Origin: Flavobacterium shii
GTDB taxonomy: Bacteria; Bacteroidota; Bacteroidia; Flavobacteriales; Flavobacteriaceae
Direction: 5' to 3'
DNA: 64,000 nt
Assembly: GCF_025847235.1 (NCBI RefSeq)
Contig: NZ_JAOZEW010000009.1
Location: 62,001-126,000, forward strand
Position numbers and translations under genes: made by a program. How positions within the stretch are numbered: the first letter of the stretch is position 1; the number at the start of each line of letters is the position of its first letter. The notes beneath the pieces are model-generated. The model ran no database searches. It was not told the DNA's origin and worked only from the letters and a program-made list of their open reading frames with translations. Shown piece by piece: positions 9,155 through 17,302 of the stretch.

Positions 9155-10507
9155 ATGAAAAATAGAATCAACCCTTCGTTTTTTTTAGTAATAATTCTTG
9201 CTTTCTATAGTTGTGTGGGAGATGAAACAGCTATTCCTGAGTTTGCTTGTAACCAGCCAGATTTAATTGTAAACAGAACAGTCGATGAGGTTCGTAATAG
9301 TACTAATCTTGTTGCAACAAAGTATCAGTATGACGATATTATCGAAGGGTATGTGGTTTCGAGTGATGAATTTGGTAATTTTTTTAAAACAATATCATTC
9401 CAAACATTGCCAACAAAAACAGTTTCTTCGCAAGGATTTAGTATAGGTATTGACGCATCCAATTCATACATAGATTACCGTGTTGGGAGTAAAGTATTTA
9501 TTAAATTAAAGAACCAATTTACCGATGTTAATTTTGGAGGATTGAGAATAGGGAGCTTGTATGTTAATGCCTATGGTGATGCTACAGTTGGCAGGGTTTC
9601 TCAAAATGAATATAAAAATGTCCTCAATACTTCTTGTAATTTAATTGATGAAAGTAAATTGGTTCGTTACCTTACGGTAGCCGAATTGTTGAATGATGAT
9701 AATATTAATACGTTGGTAGAGGTATCGAATGTTCAATTTGCCGATGCTGCAGTAGGTCACCATTATTTTGAAGAATCCAATAATGTTGGAGGGTCAACCA
9801 ATTGGGATTTATGGGACAAAGCAGGGAATCAGGTTATTTTTAGAACGAGTAGCTATGCCGATTTTTCAAGCAGTTTAGTTCCAAATGGTAGCGGAACTGT
9901 GAGGGGTATATTGACTAAATATGGTACCGATTACCAAATAATGGTACGCTCGGAGAGAGATGTTGTTATGACAGGGAAAAGAACAGTACCTTTTTTCTCT
10001 GAGAATTTTCAAACCGTAAAAAACAATGTGAATTTTAGTCTTCCGGGTTGGAGTAATATCGTAGAGAAAGCAGCCAAATTATGGAAAAGTATTGTGTACG
10101 CTGGTAATGGTTATGCCGAGTTCAATACCACAAGTACAACTGCTGCAGTAAATATTGCATGGCTGGTTTCTCCTAAAATTAATATGGCGGATTATAAAAA
10201 CTCGGTGTTATCTTTTAGAAGTGCTCAACATGATTTAAAAGTCGATTCTCCTTTAAATGTTTTAGAAGTCTATGTGTCAGGTGATTTTGATGGCTCGAAT
10301 ATCAGTAAAGCAAAATGGACAAAATTATCAGCGAAATTTGCTTCATTGACAACTCCAGCTCGTCAGTTTATAAGTTCTGGTGGAATAGATTTGTCCTCCT
10401 ATTCAGGAAACATTCATATTGCATTTAAGTATATCGGATCTGGTAAAGATAAAACACTTAATGGTGCTTTTATGGTTGATGATGTTGTAATTGTAGGAGA
10501 TAAGTAG
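9155..10507 (+). CDS. DUF5689 domain lipoprotein with C-terminal choice-of-anchor-J-like domain
   Basis: The N-terminal hydrophobic segment ends in FYSC, a lipobox-like site, so this is likely a cell-surface lipoprotein. Residues ~30-270 show the DUF5689 pattern (TVDEVRNS, IIEGYVVSSDEFGNFFK, VRGILTKYGTDYQIMVRSERD), an OB-like beta region. From about 280 to the end (PFFSENFQ, GWSN, AWLVSPKINM, DDVVIVGDK) it resembles the choice-of-anchor J/cleaved-adhesin jelly-roll module, which binds ligands or carbohydrates in other proteins. It follows the TonB-dependent receptor by 18 bp, so it may serve as the extracellular partner of that transporter, as SusD does for SusC. The molecular function is unproven. 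Confidence 0.75.
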   Translation: MKNRINPSFFLVIILAFYSCVGDETAIPEFACNQPDLIVNRTVDEVRNSTNLVATKYQYDDIIEGYVVSSDEFGNFFKTISFQTLPTKTVSSQGFSIGIDASNSYIDYRVGSKVFIKLKNQFTDVNFGGLRIGSLYVNAYGDATVGRVSQNEYKNVLNTSCNLIDESKLVRYLTVAELLNDDNINTLVEVSNVQFADAAVGHHYFEESNNVGGSTNWDLWDKAGNQVIFRTSSYADFSSSLVPNGSGTVRGILTKYGTDYQIMVRSERDVVMTGKRTVPFFSENFQTVKNNVNFSLPGWSNIVEKAAKLWKSIVYAGNGYAEFNTTSTTAAVNIAWLVSPKINMADYKNSVLSFRSAQHDLKVDSPLNVLEVYVSGDFDGSNISKAKWTKLSAKFASLTTPARQFISSGGIDLSSYSGNIHIAFKYIGSGKDKTLNGAFMVDDVVIVGDK

Positions 10508-10676
10508 GAATTTAGATTTTAATTAATATTTGCTGTAATTTGTAAATTGCTGTAATTCAAATGATAACTTGTGAATTGTTTTGATGATTTGATATGTAAT
10601 TTGGATTTTTGGTTTTGAGAATATCATTCTTTCCATGATTTTTGTATTTTGGTCATCCCAAATCGATATAAATACC

Positions 10677-11543
10677 ATGATGAAAAATTACTTCATTGCC
10701 ATTTTTATGGTGGCTTTCCCATTTTTGATCCACAGTCAGGACCAAGAAAATCAAATTAAATTAAAACAAATTAATGTCGTAAAAACTAATTACCGCGATT
10801 CAAAAAGTGGTGAAATAGAAAACAAGACAGTTTTATTTAAAGAAGGTAAACTTTTGACAATTAAAACATCTGATGTTATTCAGAGTTTTTTTTATAATCC
10901 AAAAGGATTATTAGACATGACAGTTAAAGAAAGAACAGGGAGTAACTGGAAAGAAGTGGTCAATTATAGTTATGATAAAGAGGATAGAATTACTAAGTTT
11001 TCAAAAAAATATGATGAAAACGGGGAGACTGTAATCAAAACAGTAACTATGAATTATGAAGGAGCAAGAATAAAAGTAATAACCAAAAAAAGCAATGTAC
11101 ATACTGTAATGGAAGACATTGAATATGTTGTTGAAGGTGGAGTTATTATAAGACGTTCTGCGAGAGATAGAAATCAGCAAATTTTCAACAAAACCGAATA
11201 TGTGTATTCTAATGATAATGTTATAAGACACAAAGGAGTACTTGGAGAAAAGACTATAAAAAACTATACTTTCGACGATAAAAAATCAGTAGATTTATTA
11301 ATTGTACAAAGTTTATTTGGTCCTAACTACAAAGTAATTGTGCCTTTAATTTCTTTTCATGAAGATGAATTTAACTTTGAATCTATCTCAAGTAATAATG
11401 AATTGGCATTTGTTCCATCAACAACAAATTACACTGGAGTTGCTGGAAAATATAAATATAACACTCTGAATTATCCTATTTCTTCTTCATTTCTTGAACA
11501 AAACGGGATTGTGAAAATTGATAAAACATACATATACGAATAG
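10677..11543 (+). CDS. Secreted protein of unknown function
   Basis: I do not recognise a named family. The start is placed at the ATG at 10677, directly before KNYFIAIFMVAFPFLIHSQ, a clear signal peptide. The longer frame opening at 10635 would put 14 odd residues before it. After the signal, the protein (288 residues) is rich in Lys, Tyr and beta-prone stretches such as NYSYDKEDRITKFSKKYDENG and FYNPKGLLDMTVKER. These loosely resemble YD/RHS-like repeats found in many Bacteroidota secreted proteins. A perfect 15-bp hairpin follows the stop codon, so the gene is probably a single transcription unit. The 169-bp gap upstream shows no clear link to the DUF5689 gene. Confidence 0.65.
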   Translation: MMKNYFIAIFMVAFPFLIHSQDQENQIKLKQINVVKTNYRDSKSGEIENKTVLFKEGKLLTIKTSDVIQSFFYNPKGLLDMTVKERTGSNWKEVVNYSYDKEDRITKFSKKYDENGETVIKTVTMNYEGARIKVITKKSNVHTVMEDIEYVVEGGVIIRRSARDRNQQIFNKTEYVYSNDNVIRHKGVLGEKTIKNYTFDDKKSVDLLIVQSLFGPNYKVIVPLISFHEDEFNFESISSNNELAFVPSTTNYTGVAGKYKYNTLNYPISSSFLEQNGIVKIDKTYIYE

Positions 11544-11560
11544 AAAAAATTATTTATATT

Positions 11561-11604
11561 CAATAGAATCCTTTTGTTTTGTATTTAAAAAAAGGATTCT
11601 ATTG
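11561..11604 (+). terminator. Rho-independent-like terminator
   Basis: A perfect 15-bp inverted repeat (11561-11575 with 11590-11604) lies 17 nt after the unknown secreted-protein gene. Its right arm overlaps the possible -33 TTG of the hflX promoter. Confidence 0.65.
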
Positions 11605-11634
11605 GCTATGGTAGCTTGCAAATGATTAAATTTG
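11602..11634 (+). promoter_or_regulatory. hflX promoter (TTG ... TAAATTTG)
   Basis: The -7 box TAAATTTG (11627-11634) matches TAnnTTTG. A TTG at 11602-11604 lies 22 nt upstream, near the expected -33 spacing. The leader before the ATG at 11651 would be about 10 nt. Confidence 0.6.
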
Positions 11635-11650
11635 TATCTTATTTAAAGTT

Positions 11651-12895
11651 ATGTTAGAAAAAGAAGTACTAAATTTTGAAAAAACAGCCATTGTTGGTAT
11701 TATAACTCAAAATCAAAGTGAAGAGAAGTTAAACGAATATTTGGACGAGTTAGAGTTCTTAACTTTTACTGCAGGCGGAGAAGTTGTGAAACGCTTTACG
11801 CAAAAAATGGAACGTCCAAATCCCAAAACTTTTGTTGGAACAGGTAAAATAGACGAAATCAATCTTTTTGTAAAAGAACATGGTATTTCGACTCTGGTTT
11901 TTGATGATGAATTATCACCATCACAGCAAAAGAATATCTCCAAAATAATAGATTGTAAAATCCTTGACAGAACCCACCTTATTCTAGATATTTTTGCTCA
12001 AAGAGCCGAAACATCTTATGCAAGAACCCAAGTTGAGTTGGCTCAATGCCAATATTTATTGCCTAGACTTTCTGGTATGTGGACACACTTGGAGCGTCAA
12101 AAAGGAGGTATTGGTATGCGTGGACCTGGAGAAACAGAAATTGAAACAGACAGACGTATCGTTCGTGATCGAATTGCATTGTTGAAAGAAAAAATAAAAA
12201 CCATCGATAAGCAAATGGGGGTGCAACGTAGTAATCGTGGCGCAATGGTTCGTGTGGCTTTGGTAGGATATACAAATGTTGGGAAATCAACATTAATGAA
12301 TGCAGTTGGTAAAAGTGATGTTTTCGTAGAGAATAAGTTGTTTGCTACTTTGGACACAACCGTTCGAAAAGTAGTTATTAAAAACTTACCTTTTTTACTT
12401 TCAGATACAGTAGGATTTATTCGTAAACTGCCTACTCAATTAGTTGACTCTTTTAAGAGTACCCTTGATGAGGTTCGCGAGGCCGATTTGTTATTGCATA
12501 TCGTAGATATTTCTCATCCAGAGTTCGAAGATCATATCGCATCAGTAAATCAAACTTTACTTGATATAAAGGCTAATGATAAGCCTGTTATTATGGTTTT
12601 TAATAAGATAGATGCTTTCAAGCATTTAACGATTGATGAGGACGATTTAATTACCGAAAAAACGCCAAGCCATTATACACTTGAAGAATGGAAAACTACT
12701 TGGATGAATCGTTTAGGTGAACAAAATGCTTTGTTTATTTCGGCAACAAATAAAGAGAATTTTGAAGAGTTTAGAGAACGTGTTTATGAAGCTGTAAGGC
12801 AAATACATATCACTAGATTTCCATATAATAAGTTTTTGTATCCGGATTATAAAGATGCAATTGAAAAAGAAGATGATCAGGAAGATCAGGAATAA
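11651..12895 (+). CDS. hflX: GTPase HflX
   Basis: HflX is a ribosome-associated GTPase that binds the 50S subunit and can split stalled or hibernating ribosomes. The N-terminal HflX domain contains FVGTGKIDEI (about 61-70), DDELSPSQQKN and the IGMRGPGETEIE linker (about 154-165). The G domain has the P-loop GYTNVGKST at about 206-214, the switch segment DTVGFIRKLP, and the NKID specificity motif. The C terminus is acidic (EKEDDQEDQE). The length of 414 residues is standard. The gene has its own promoter and ends at a shared bidirectional terminator facing the DUF3078 gene. Confidence 0.96.
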   Translation: MLEKEVLNFEKTAIVGIITQNQSEEKLNEYLDELEFLTFTAGGEVVKRFTQKMERPNPKTFVGTGKIDEINLFVKEHGISTLVFDDELSPSQQKNISKIIDCKILDRTHLILDIFAQRAETSYARTQVELAQCQYLLPRLSGMWTHLERQKGGIGMRGPGETEIETDRRIVRDRIALLKEKIKTIDKQMGVQRSNRGAMVRVALVGYTNVGKSTLMNAVGKSDVFVENKLFATLDTTVRKVVIKNLPFLLSDTVGFIRKLPTQLVDSFKSTLDEVREADLLLHIVDISHPEFEDHIASVNQTLLDIKANDKPVIMVFNKIDAFKHLTIDEDDLITEKTPSHYTLEEWKTTWMNRLGEQNALFISATNKENFEEFRERVYEAVRQIHITRFPYNKFLYPDYKDAIEKEDDQEDQE

Positions 12896-12928
12896 AAAAA
12901 GAGCGCTTATTTTAAGCGCTCTTTTTTT
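12894..12928. terminator. Bidirectional terminator between hflX and DUF3078 gene
   Basis: The GC-rich core stem GAGCGCTTA/TAAGCGCTC (12901-12909 with 13 nt-distant partner 12913-12921) has a 3-nt loop. It is flanked by A7 and T7 runs that extend the pairing. The two genes converge here. Confidence 0.92.
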
Positions 12929-12934
12929 ATGTTT

Positions 12935-13867
12935 TTAGAACATATAATTAACTCCTAAGCCAAAGACTTCCCTTGTTTGGAATCCTTTAAATGCATTGTC
13001 GTCATATATAGCTTGGAAAGATAGATTGGTCGACAGGAATTTGTTGATTTTCATTACAATATTCAATGAATAATCGATATCAACATTTTGTGGGTCTTCG
13101 AGATAATTTGAATATAGGTTTAAAATGTTTTCGGCAGAAACATTGGTCATAATGTTAAGCTTGTAGTATACCGATGTATAAAAACCTAACTCGTAACGCA
13201 TCGTTTTGTTTGCTTTAACGCCAAAATAAGCCTCATCTACATATCCTGTCTGAGATGTGTATTGCTTGTCTACAAAAGTCATTTTTGAAGATACAGGCGC
13301 AAAGTTTATTTTTAGATGATCATCTCTTGTCCAGAAGATACCAGGACCAAAAGTAAGGTAACCAGGTGACATGAAATTTGTGTTTTCAGTTCGTATTTCG
13401 GCACCATTTGCATCTTGACCGTATAAATATCCTTTTGTAAATTGAGTTCTAAAATTTACAAAAAAGGAATAATACCAATTTCCAAATGCTCTTTTTCCGT
13501 AAATAGAATTAATTTCTAAGCGGTCATCTGTCTTTTTTTCAAAATCAGAGTTTTCAGTTTGCAATATACCATATGAAGCAAGGAGTTTATTGTCCCAACT
13601 TACATCGTCTTTCTTGTAATTAATGTTGTAATTAATTCCTAGATTTCCTGAGACATTATTCTCACCACCCGCAATCCAGTTGTTAAAATTTGATTGGTTA
13701 AAGAGGAAAGAGACATTTCCCGAGCTTCTCCATCCATTTCCTGTAGTGTCGGTTATGAATTTTACTGCTTTTTCGGTGTTCTTTATTAATTCTTTTTCGG
13801 TATTCTGTGCCTGTACAAACGTCATGCTTGTAAGAAAAATAAAAAGGAGTTGAAGAAGGTTTTTCAT
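12935..13867 (-). CDS. DUF3078 domain protein, probable outer-membrane beta-barrel
   Basis: The start is placed at the ATG at 13867 (MKNLLQLLFIFLTSMTFVQAQ), giving a clean signal peptide; an upstream ATG at 13897 would add ten polar residues. The mature part (~290 residues) has alternating aromatic and polar strands, for example GNWYYSFFVNFRTQF and FGLGVNYMF at the C terminus, ending in Phe as many barrel proteins do. The WNNWIAGGENN-like early segment (NQSNFNNWIAGGENNVSG) is typical of DUF3078, a Bacteroidota family of unknown role. The mature protein probably resides in the outer membrane. A TATATTTG -7 box lies 28 nt upstream. It follows the DUF2480 gene but has its own promoter. Confidence 0.8.
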   Translation of the reverse strand: MKNLLQLLFIFLTSMTFVQAQNTEKELIKNTEKAVKFITDTTGNGWRSSGNVSFLFNQSNFNNWIAGGENNVSGNLGINYNINYKKDDVSWDNKLLASYGILQTENSDFEKKTDDRLEINSIYGKRAFGNWYYSFFVNFRTQFTKGYLYGQDANGAEIRTENTNFMSPGYLTFGPGIFWTRDDHLKINFAPVSSKMTFVDKQYTSQTGYVDEAYFGVKANKTMRYELGFYTSVYYKLNIMTNVSAENILNLYSNYLEDPQNVDIDYSLNIVMKINKFLSTNLSFQAIYDDNAFKGFQTREVFGLGVNYMF

Positions 13868-13894
13868 ATGATTCCTGTTTAAAGTTGATTTAAA

Positions 13895-13902
13895 CAAATA
13901 TA
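13895..13902 (-). promoter_or_regulatory. Candidate -7 box for the DUF3078 gene
   Basis: The minus strand reads TATATTTG, an exact TAnnTTTG match, 28 nt before the chosen start codon. This supports the internal start at 13867. Confidence 0.55.
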
Positions 13903-13947
13903 CTAAAAACCATGAAGTTGTTAAAATTTCCTTAACTTAAATGTAAA

Positions 13948-14457
13948 TTATTTCTTATTTTCCTTGTATAATGGTACTGCAGAGCAAGCTTCCCCATACA
14001 TGATGCTTCTTGCAAATGGCTGCAAATAGTGAGCTGCCAAGATGTAAGCGCGAGTTGGAACTGGTTTTTTGGAACACCCTTTGATAATAACAGGTTTGCC
14101 TTTGTATGCTGAATAATCGAGAGTATGCAGGATTTCTTCATATAAACTTGCATCTAAATCTTCCAGATTACCATCAATAATTTTTTTGGCAAATGGTGCA
14201 AGTTGGATTGCAACAAGAATAGATGCCCAAGCAGGAATTATAGCATCTGTACTACAATTAATTGCAACATAAGCATCTTGATATTGTGACCAATTGTGAT
14301 TTTTAAGATGCTCACGGAAGTCTTTTTCTTTTAAAAGAAAACCTTCTAGTAACCATTGCGAAATGTCTACTTGCGCACGTAGCCCTTTAGGATAATAATC
14401 CTCAAGATCAAAAATTTCTAAGACACTATTGGCAACTTTATTGATTATTTCTTCCAT
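13948..14457 (-). CDS. DUF2480 family protein
   Basis: This is a 169-residue soluble protein with no signal peptide or membrane segment. It matches the Bacteroidota DUF2480 family by its features DIEDYYPKGLRAQVDIS-like start (FDLEDYYPKGLR), AYVAINCSTDAIIPAWAS and IIKGCSKKPVPTRAYI. The conserved Cys residues (in INCS and KGCS) would suit a metal or iron-sulfur role. It is the last gene of the suf cluster on this strand, 65 bp after the DUF59 gene. DUF2480 genes are found with suf genes in this phylum, so a role in Fe-S protein maturation is likely, but it has not been shown. Confidence 0.82.
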   Translation of the reverse strand: MEEIINKVANSVLEIFDLEDYYPKGLRAQVDISQWLLEGFLLKEKDFREHLKNHNWSQYQDAYVAINCSTDAIIPAWASILVAIQLAPFAKKIIDGNLEDLDASLYEEILHTLDYSAYKGKPVIIKGCSKKPVPTRAYILAAHYLQPFARSIMYGEACSAVPLYKENKK

Positions 14458-14475
14458 TTTTTGTATGAAATTCTT

Positions 14476-14510
14476 AGTCGCAGTCGCAGGTAAAACTGAA
14501 AACTGCGACT
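14476..14510. repeat. Small inverted repeat AGTCGCAGT/ACTGCGACT
   Basis: The 9-bp arms at 14476-14484 and 14502-14510 are perfect complements within the short gap between the DUF59 and DUF2480 genes. The same ACTGCGACT word occurs in the repeat at 55.6 kb, so it belongs to a dispersed family. Confidence 0.6.
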
Positions 14511-14522
14511 GAAGACTTATTT

Positions 14523-14846
14523 TTAAAGCATTCCTAATTCTAATTTTGCTTCCTCACTCATTAATTCTTTACTCCAAGGCGGATCAAAAGTTATCTCTAC
14601 TTCTGCATCTTTTACGTTTTCAATAGATTTTACTTTTTCTTCAACTTCTCTTGGTAAGCTTTCTGCAACTGGGCAGTTTGGAGATGTTAATGTCATTAAG
14701 ATTTTTACTTCATAATCGGTATTTACCATTACATCATAAATCAAACCTAATTCGTATATGTCTACAGGAATTTCTGGGTCGTAAATTGTTTTTAAGATTT
14801 TTACGATTGATTCTCCTAATTCGTTAGTGTCTATTTCTTGTTCCAT
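14523..14846 (-). CDS. SUF system Fe-S assembly protein, DUF59/MIP18 family
   Basis: This small (107 residues) cytosolic protein consists of one DUF59 (FeS_assembly_P) domain. The conserved motif YDPEIPVDIYELGLIY lies at about residues 22-37, and the single reactive Cys sits in TSPNCP at about 57-62, as in SufT-like and PaaD-like proteins that help transfer Fe-S clusters to targets. It lies between sufE and the DUF2480 gene on the suf strand with short spacing. Whether it acts as a carrier or an assembly helper is not settled for this clade. Confidence 0.9.
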   Translation of the reverse strand: MEQEIDTNELGESIVKILKTIYDPEIPVDIYELGLIYDVMVNTDYEVKILMTLTSPNCPVAESLPREVEEKVKSIENVKDAEVEITFDPPWSKELMSEEAKLELGML

Positions 14847-14897
14847 AATTTCTATATAAATATAAAGCCGGATGTGCTTTAATTCGTTTTATTCTGT

Positions 14898-15323
14898 TTA
14901 ATTTTTATTTTTAGAGTCGAATGCCAAAGCATACATTTTGATGTTTTTAATCATCGAGACCAAACCGTTGGCACGTGTTGCAGATAAATGTTCTTTTAAT
15001 CCAATTTCATCAATAAAATCAACATCTGCTTTTAAGATATCTTCTGCTTTCTGATTAGAGAAAGTTCTAATTAAGATTGCGATGATTCCCTTGGTTAAAA
15101 TAGCATCACTATCGGCTGTGAAAATAACTTTATCGTCATTCTGTTCGCCTTGTAGCCAAACTTTCGATTGACAGCCTTTAATTAGGTTCTCTTCGGTTTT
15201 GTATTCTTCTTTTATTAACGGTAAATTTTTTCCTAGTTCGATAATGTACTCGTAACGTTGCATCCAATCATCGAACATTGAAAATTCGTCGACTATTTCG
15301 TTTTGTATTTCTTTTATTGTCAT
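14898..15323 (-). CDS. sufE: SufE, sulfur acceptor
   Basis: SufE accepts persulfide sulfur from the cysteine desulfurase SufS and passes it to the SufBCD scaffold. At 141 residues it is of normal length. The catalytic Cys is in LIKGCQSKVWL (Cys51), with downstream GLKEHLSATRANGLVSMI as in other SufE proteins. It starts 2 bp before the lipoprotein gene ends (gap 15324-15325), indicating tight co-transcription with that gene and sufS. Confidence 0.95.
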   Translation of the reverse strand: MTIKEIQNEIVDEFSMFDDWMQRYEYIIELGKNLPLIKEEYKTEENLIKGCQSKVWLQGEQNDDKVIFTADSDAILTKGIIAILIRTFSNQKAEDILKADVDFIDEIGLKEHLSATRANGLVSMIKNIKMYALAFDSKNKN

Positions 15324-15325
15324 AT

Positions 15326-15751
15326 TTATTCTTCAGTAAAAGCAACTAATAATGTTACTAGTTTTTCTATTTCTGCTGGCGGAAAACCATCATCAAACCC
15401 TTTAGTTTCATAGGTTTTTCTGTTTCGTGTTATTTTTAAATTTGCAATGGCAGCTCCATCATGAAAACGTTTTTCGGTAGGTGCTTTTAAATTTGGAATA
15501 GCTTCTAAATTTATTTTTTTTAATTCAGAAGTAATTTTTGCCCATTGCATTCCATTGATTTTGTTGGTAACAGGTTCCTCTCCTCTGCTTTTTGTGATAG
15601 AAACCATCTGGTCTTTTACCACAATCTTCTGAAAATAACCTCGCGACATAGCCGAATATTCTATCTGCGTTGTACTCATATCTGTATTCTTTTGGCTAGC
15701 ACAGCTGTTTCCTATAAAAATTGTCAGAAGTAAAAAAGATAGTATTTTCAT
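15326..15751 (-). CDS. Small lipoprotein of unknown function inside the suf operon
   Basis: This 141-residue protein begins MKILSFLLLTIFIGNSCASQ, a lipoprotein signal with the Cys at position 17. It is therefore exported, unlike every other suf product here. The rest is a compact alpha/beta protein (QIEYSAMSRGYFQKIVVKDQ, then GMQWAKITSELKKINLEAIPNLKAP, and a C-terminal FDDGFPPAEIEKLVTLL). I recognise no catalytic motif. The gene is 11 bp downstream of sufS and 2 bp upstream of sufE, so it is certainly co-transcribed. Similar small lipoproteins occur beside suf genes in flavobacteria, as I recall, but their role is unknown. Confidence 0.8.
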   Translation of the reverse strand: MKILSFLLLTIFIGNSCASQKNTDMSTTQIEYSAMSRGYFQKIVVKDQMVSITKSRGEEPVTNKINGMQWAKITSELKKINLEAIPNLKAPTEKRFHDGAAIANLKITRNRKTYETKGFDDGFPPAEIEKLVTLLVAFTEE

Positions 15752-15762
15752 ATGTCTTGTTG

Positions 15763-16977
15763 TTAAGATAGCATTGTTTTGGCTTTTTTGATAGCTTCAA
15801 CCATTAGATCAATTTCTTCTTTGGTATTGTAAAAAGAAAAAGATGCTCTAATAGTTCCTGGTATTTCAAAATAATTCATAATTGGTTGTGCGCAATGATG
15901 TCCTGTACGAACTGCAATTCCTAATTTATCAATTATTGAACCAATGTCATAAGGATGAATGCCGTCGATGTTAAATGAAATAACGGAAGCTTTTTCTTTA
16001 CCAGTACCATAAATCCTTAAACCTTCAATTTCAAGTAACTGTTTTGTAGCATGCGCTAATAATTCATTTTCTTGTCGTTGAATGTTTTCAAAACCTATGC
16101 TGTTCATATAATCTACTGCAGTTCCTAAAACAATTCCGCCAGCAATATTTGGCGTTCCAGCTTCAAATTTATGTGGTAAATCGGCGTAAGTGGTTTTTTC
16201 GAAAGTAACTTCTTTAATCATTTCACCACCACCTTGATAAGGAGGTAATTTATTTAACCAACTTTCTTTCCCGTATAAAATTCCGGTTCCTGTAGGTCCG
16301 CACATTTTATGTCCAGAGAAAGCATAAAAGTCACAATCTAAATCCTGAACATTAGGTTTTAAATGAGGAACAGCCTGAGCGCCATCAATTAAAACGGCAG
16401 CACCTACGGCATGAGCTCTCTCAATCATATGTTTTATAGGATTGATTGTCCCTAATGCATTCGAAATATGATTTACAGTAACAATTTTCGTTTTGTCCGA
16501 TAATAATGATTCGTATGCGGCAATTTCAAGCTCTCCATCCTGATTCATTGGGATTACTTTAAGAACAGCACCTGTTTTTTCGCATAACATTTGCCAGGGC
16601 ACAATATTACTGTGGTGTTCCAAAGCAGAAACCATTACTTCATCTCCTGGTTTTAGGATTGAAGCAAAACCGTTTGCAACTAAATTAATTCCATGTGTTG
16701 TTCCCGAAGTAAATAGTACTTCGTGTAAATGTTTGGCATTAATATGATGTTGGATTTTTACTCTTGAAATTTCGTAAGCATCGGTTGCCAACTGACTTAA
16801 AGTATGTACTCCACGGTGTATGTTTGCATTAATTTCTTCGTAATATTTTGAAATAGCATCAATCACAATTTGTGGTTTTTGTGATGTAGCTCCGTTGTCA
16901 AAATATACCAAAGGTTTTCCGTTTACTTTTTGTGAAAGTATCGGAAACTCAGCTCTTATTTTATGAATGTCTAGCAT
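15763..16977 (-). CDS. sufS: Cysteine desulfurase SufS
   Basis: This PLP-dependent class V aminotransferase-fold enzyme converts cysteine to alanine and forms a protein persulfide for SufE. Motifs visible are VYFDNGATSQKP near residue 25, the PLP lysine in AFSGHKMCGPTG, and the active-site Cys in RTGHHCAQP near residue 361. The length of 404 residues is standard for group II (SufS) enzymes. It heads the second half of the suf cluster, with a TACTTTTG -7 box 26 nt upstream. The divergent serine hydrolase gene separates it from sufD, so it needs this separate promoter. Confidence 0.97.
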   Translation of the reverse strand: MLDIHKIRAEFPILSQKVNGKPLVYFDNGATSQKPQIVIDAISKYYEEINANIHRGVHTLSQLATDAYEISRVKIQHHINAKHLHEVLFTSGTTHGINLVANGFASILKPGDEVMVSALEHHSNIVPWQMLCEKTGAVLKVIPMNQDGELEIAAYESLLSDKTKIVTVNHISNALGTINPIKHMIERAHAVGAAVLIDGAQAVPHLKPNVQDLDCDFYAFSGHKMCGPTGTGILYGKESWLNKLPPYQGGGEMIKEVTFEKTTYADLPHKFEAGTPNIAGGIVLGTAVDYMNSIGFENIQRQENELLAHATKQLLEIEGLRIYGTGKEKASVISFNIDGIHPYDIGSIIDKLGIAVRTGHHCAQPIMNYFEIPGTIRASFSFYNTKEEIDLMVEAIKKAKTMLS

Positions 16978-17002
16978 ATCTTATTTAGAAAAATTCTACA
17001 TA

Positions 17003-17010
17003 CAAAAGTA
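17003..17010 (-). promoter_or_regulatory. Candidate -7 box of the sufS operon
   Basis: The minus strand reads TACTTTTG (TAnnTTTG) at 26 nt before sufS. The intergenic region from 16978 to 17302 (325 bp) otherwise shows no convincing gene; a minus-strand frame at 17027-17278 is of low quality. Confidence 0.5.
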
Positions 17011-17302
17011 CTAAAACTAAATTGTATTAAGTAGTAATTGCTAAATTTCCTTTTGTGGTTTTGGATAATCCCATTAAATACAATAATGTCTTGCAGATTT
17101 GATAATTTTGAATGGTTTGTATTTGATTTTGAGTGGTTTCAAAGTTAATTCTTGAAGAAATTATAATTATATTGCAGTGTAAATTAACTTGTGATTTTGT
17201 GAAATTACCTTGTTTTAAAATCATAATTAGGGTTGGCATTGTCATATTACTTTGCTTGTTTGCTATTGTTTGAGTCATTTATAAATAAAATATAATCTTA
17301 GT

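Noticed and set aside
13868..13897. Earlier start codon for the DUF3078 gene
   Set aside because: The internal ATG gives a clean signal peptide and the -7 box lies within the longer frame.
17027..17278. Open frame on the minus strand in the gap before the serine hydrolase
   Set aside because: Low-complexity composition, no family resemblance, and it sits in the promoter region of sufS; probably chance.
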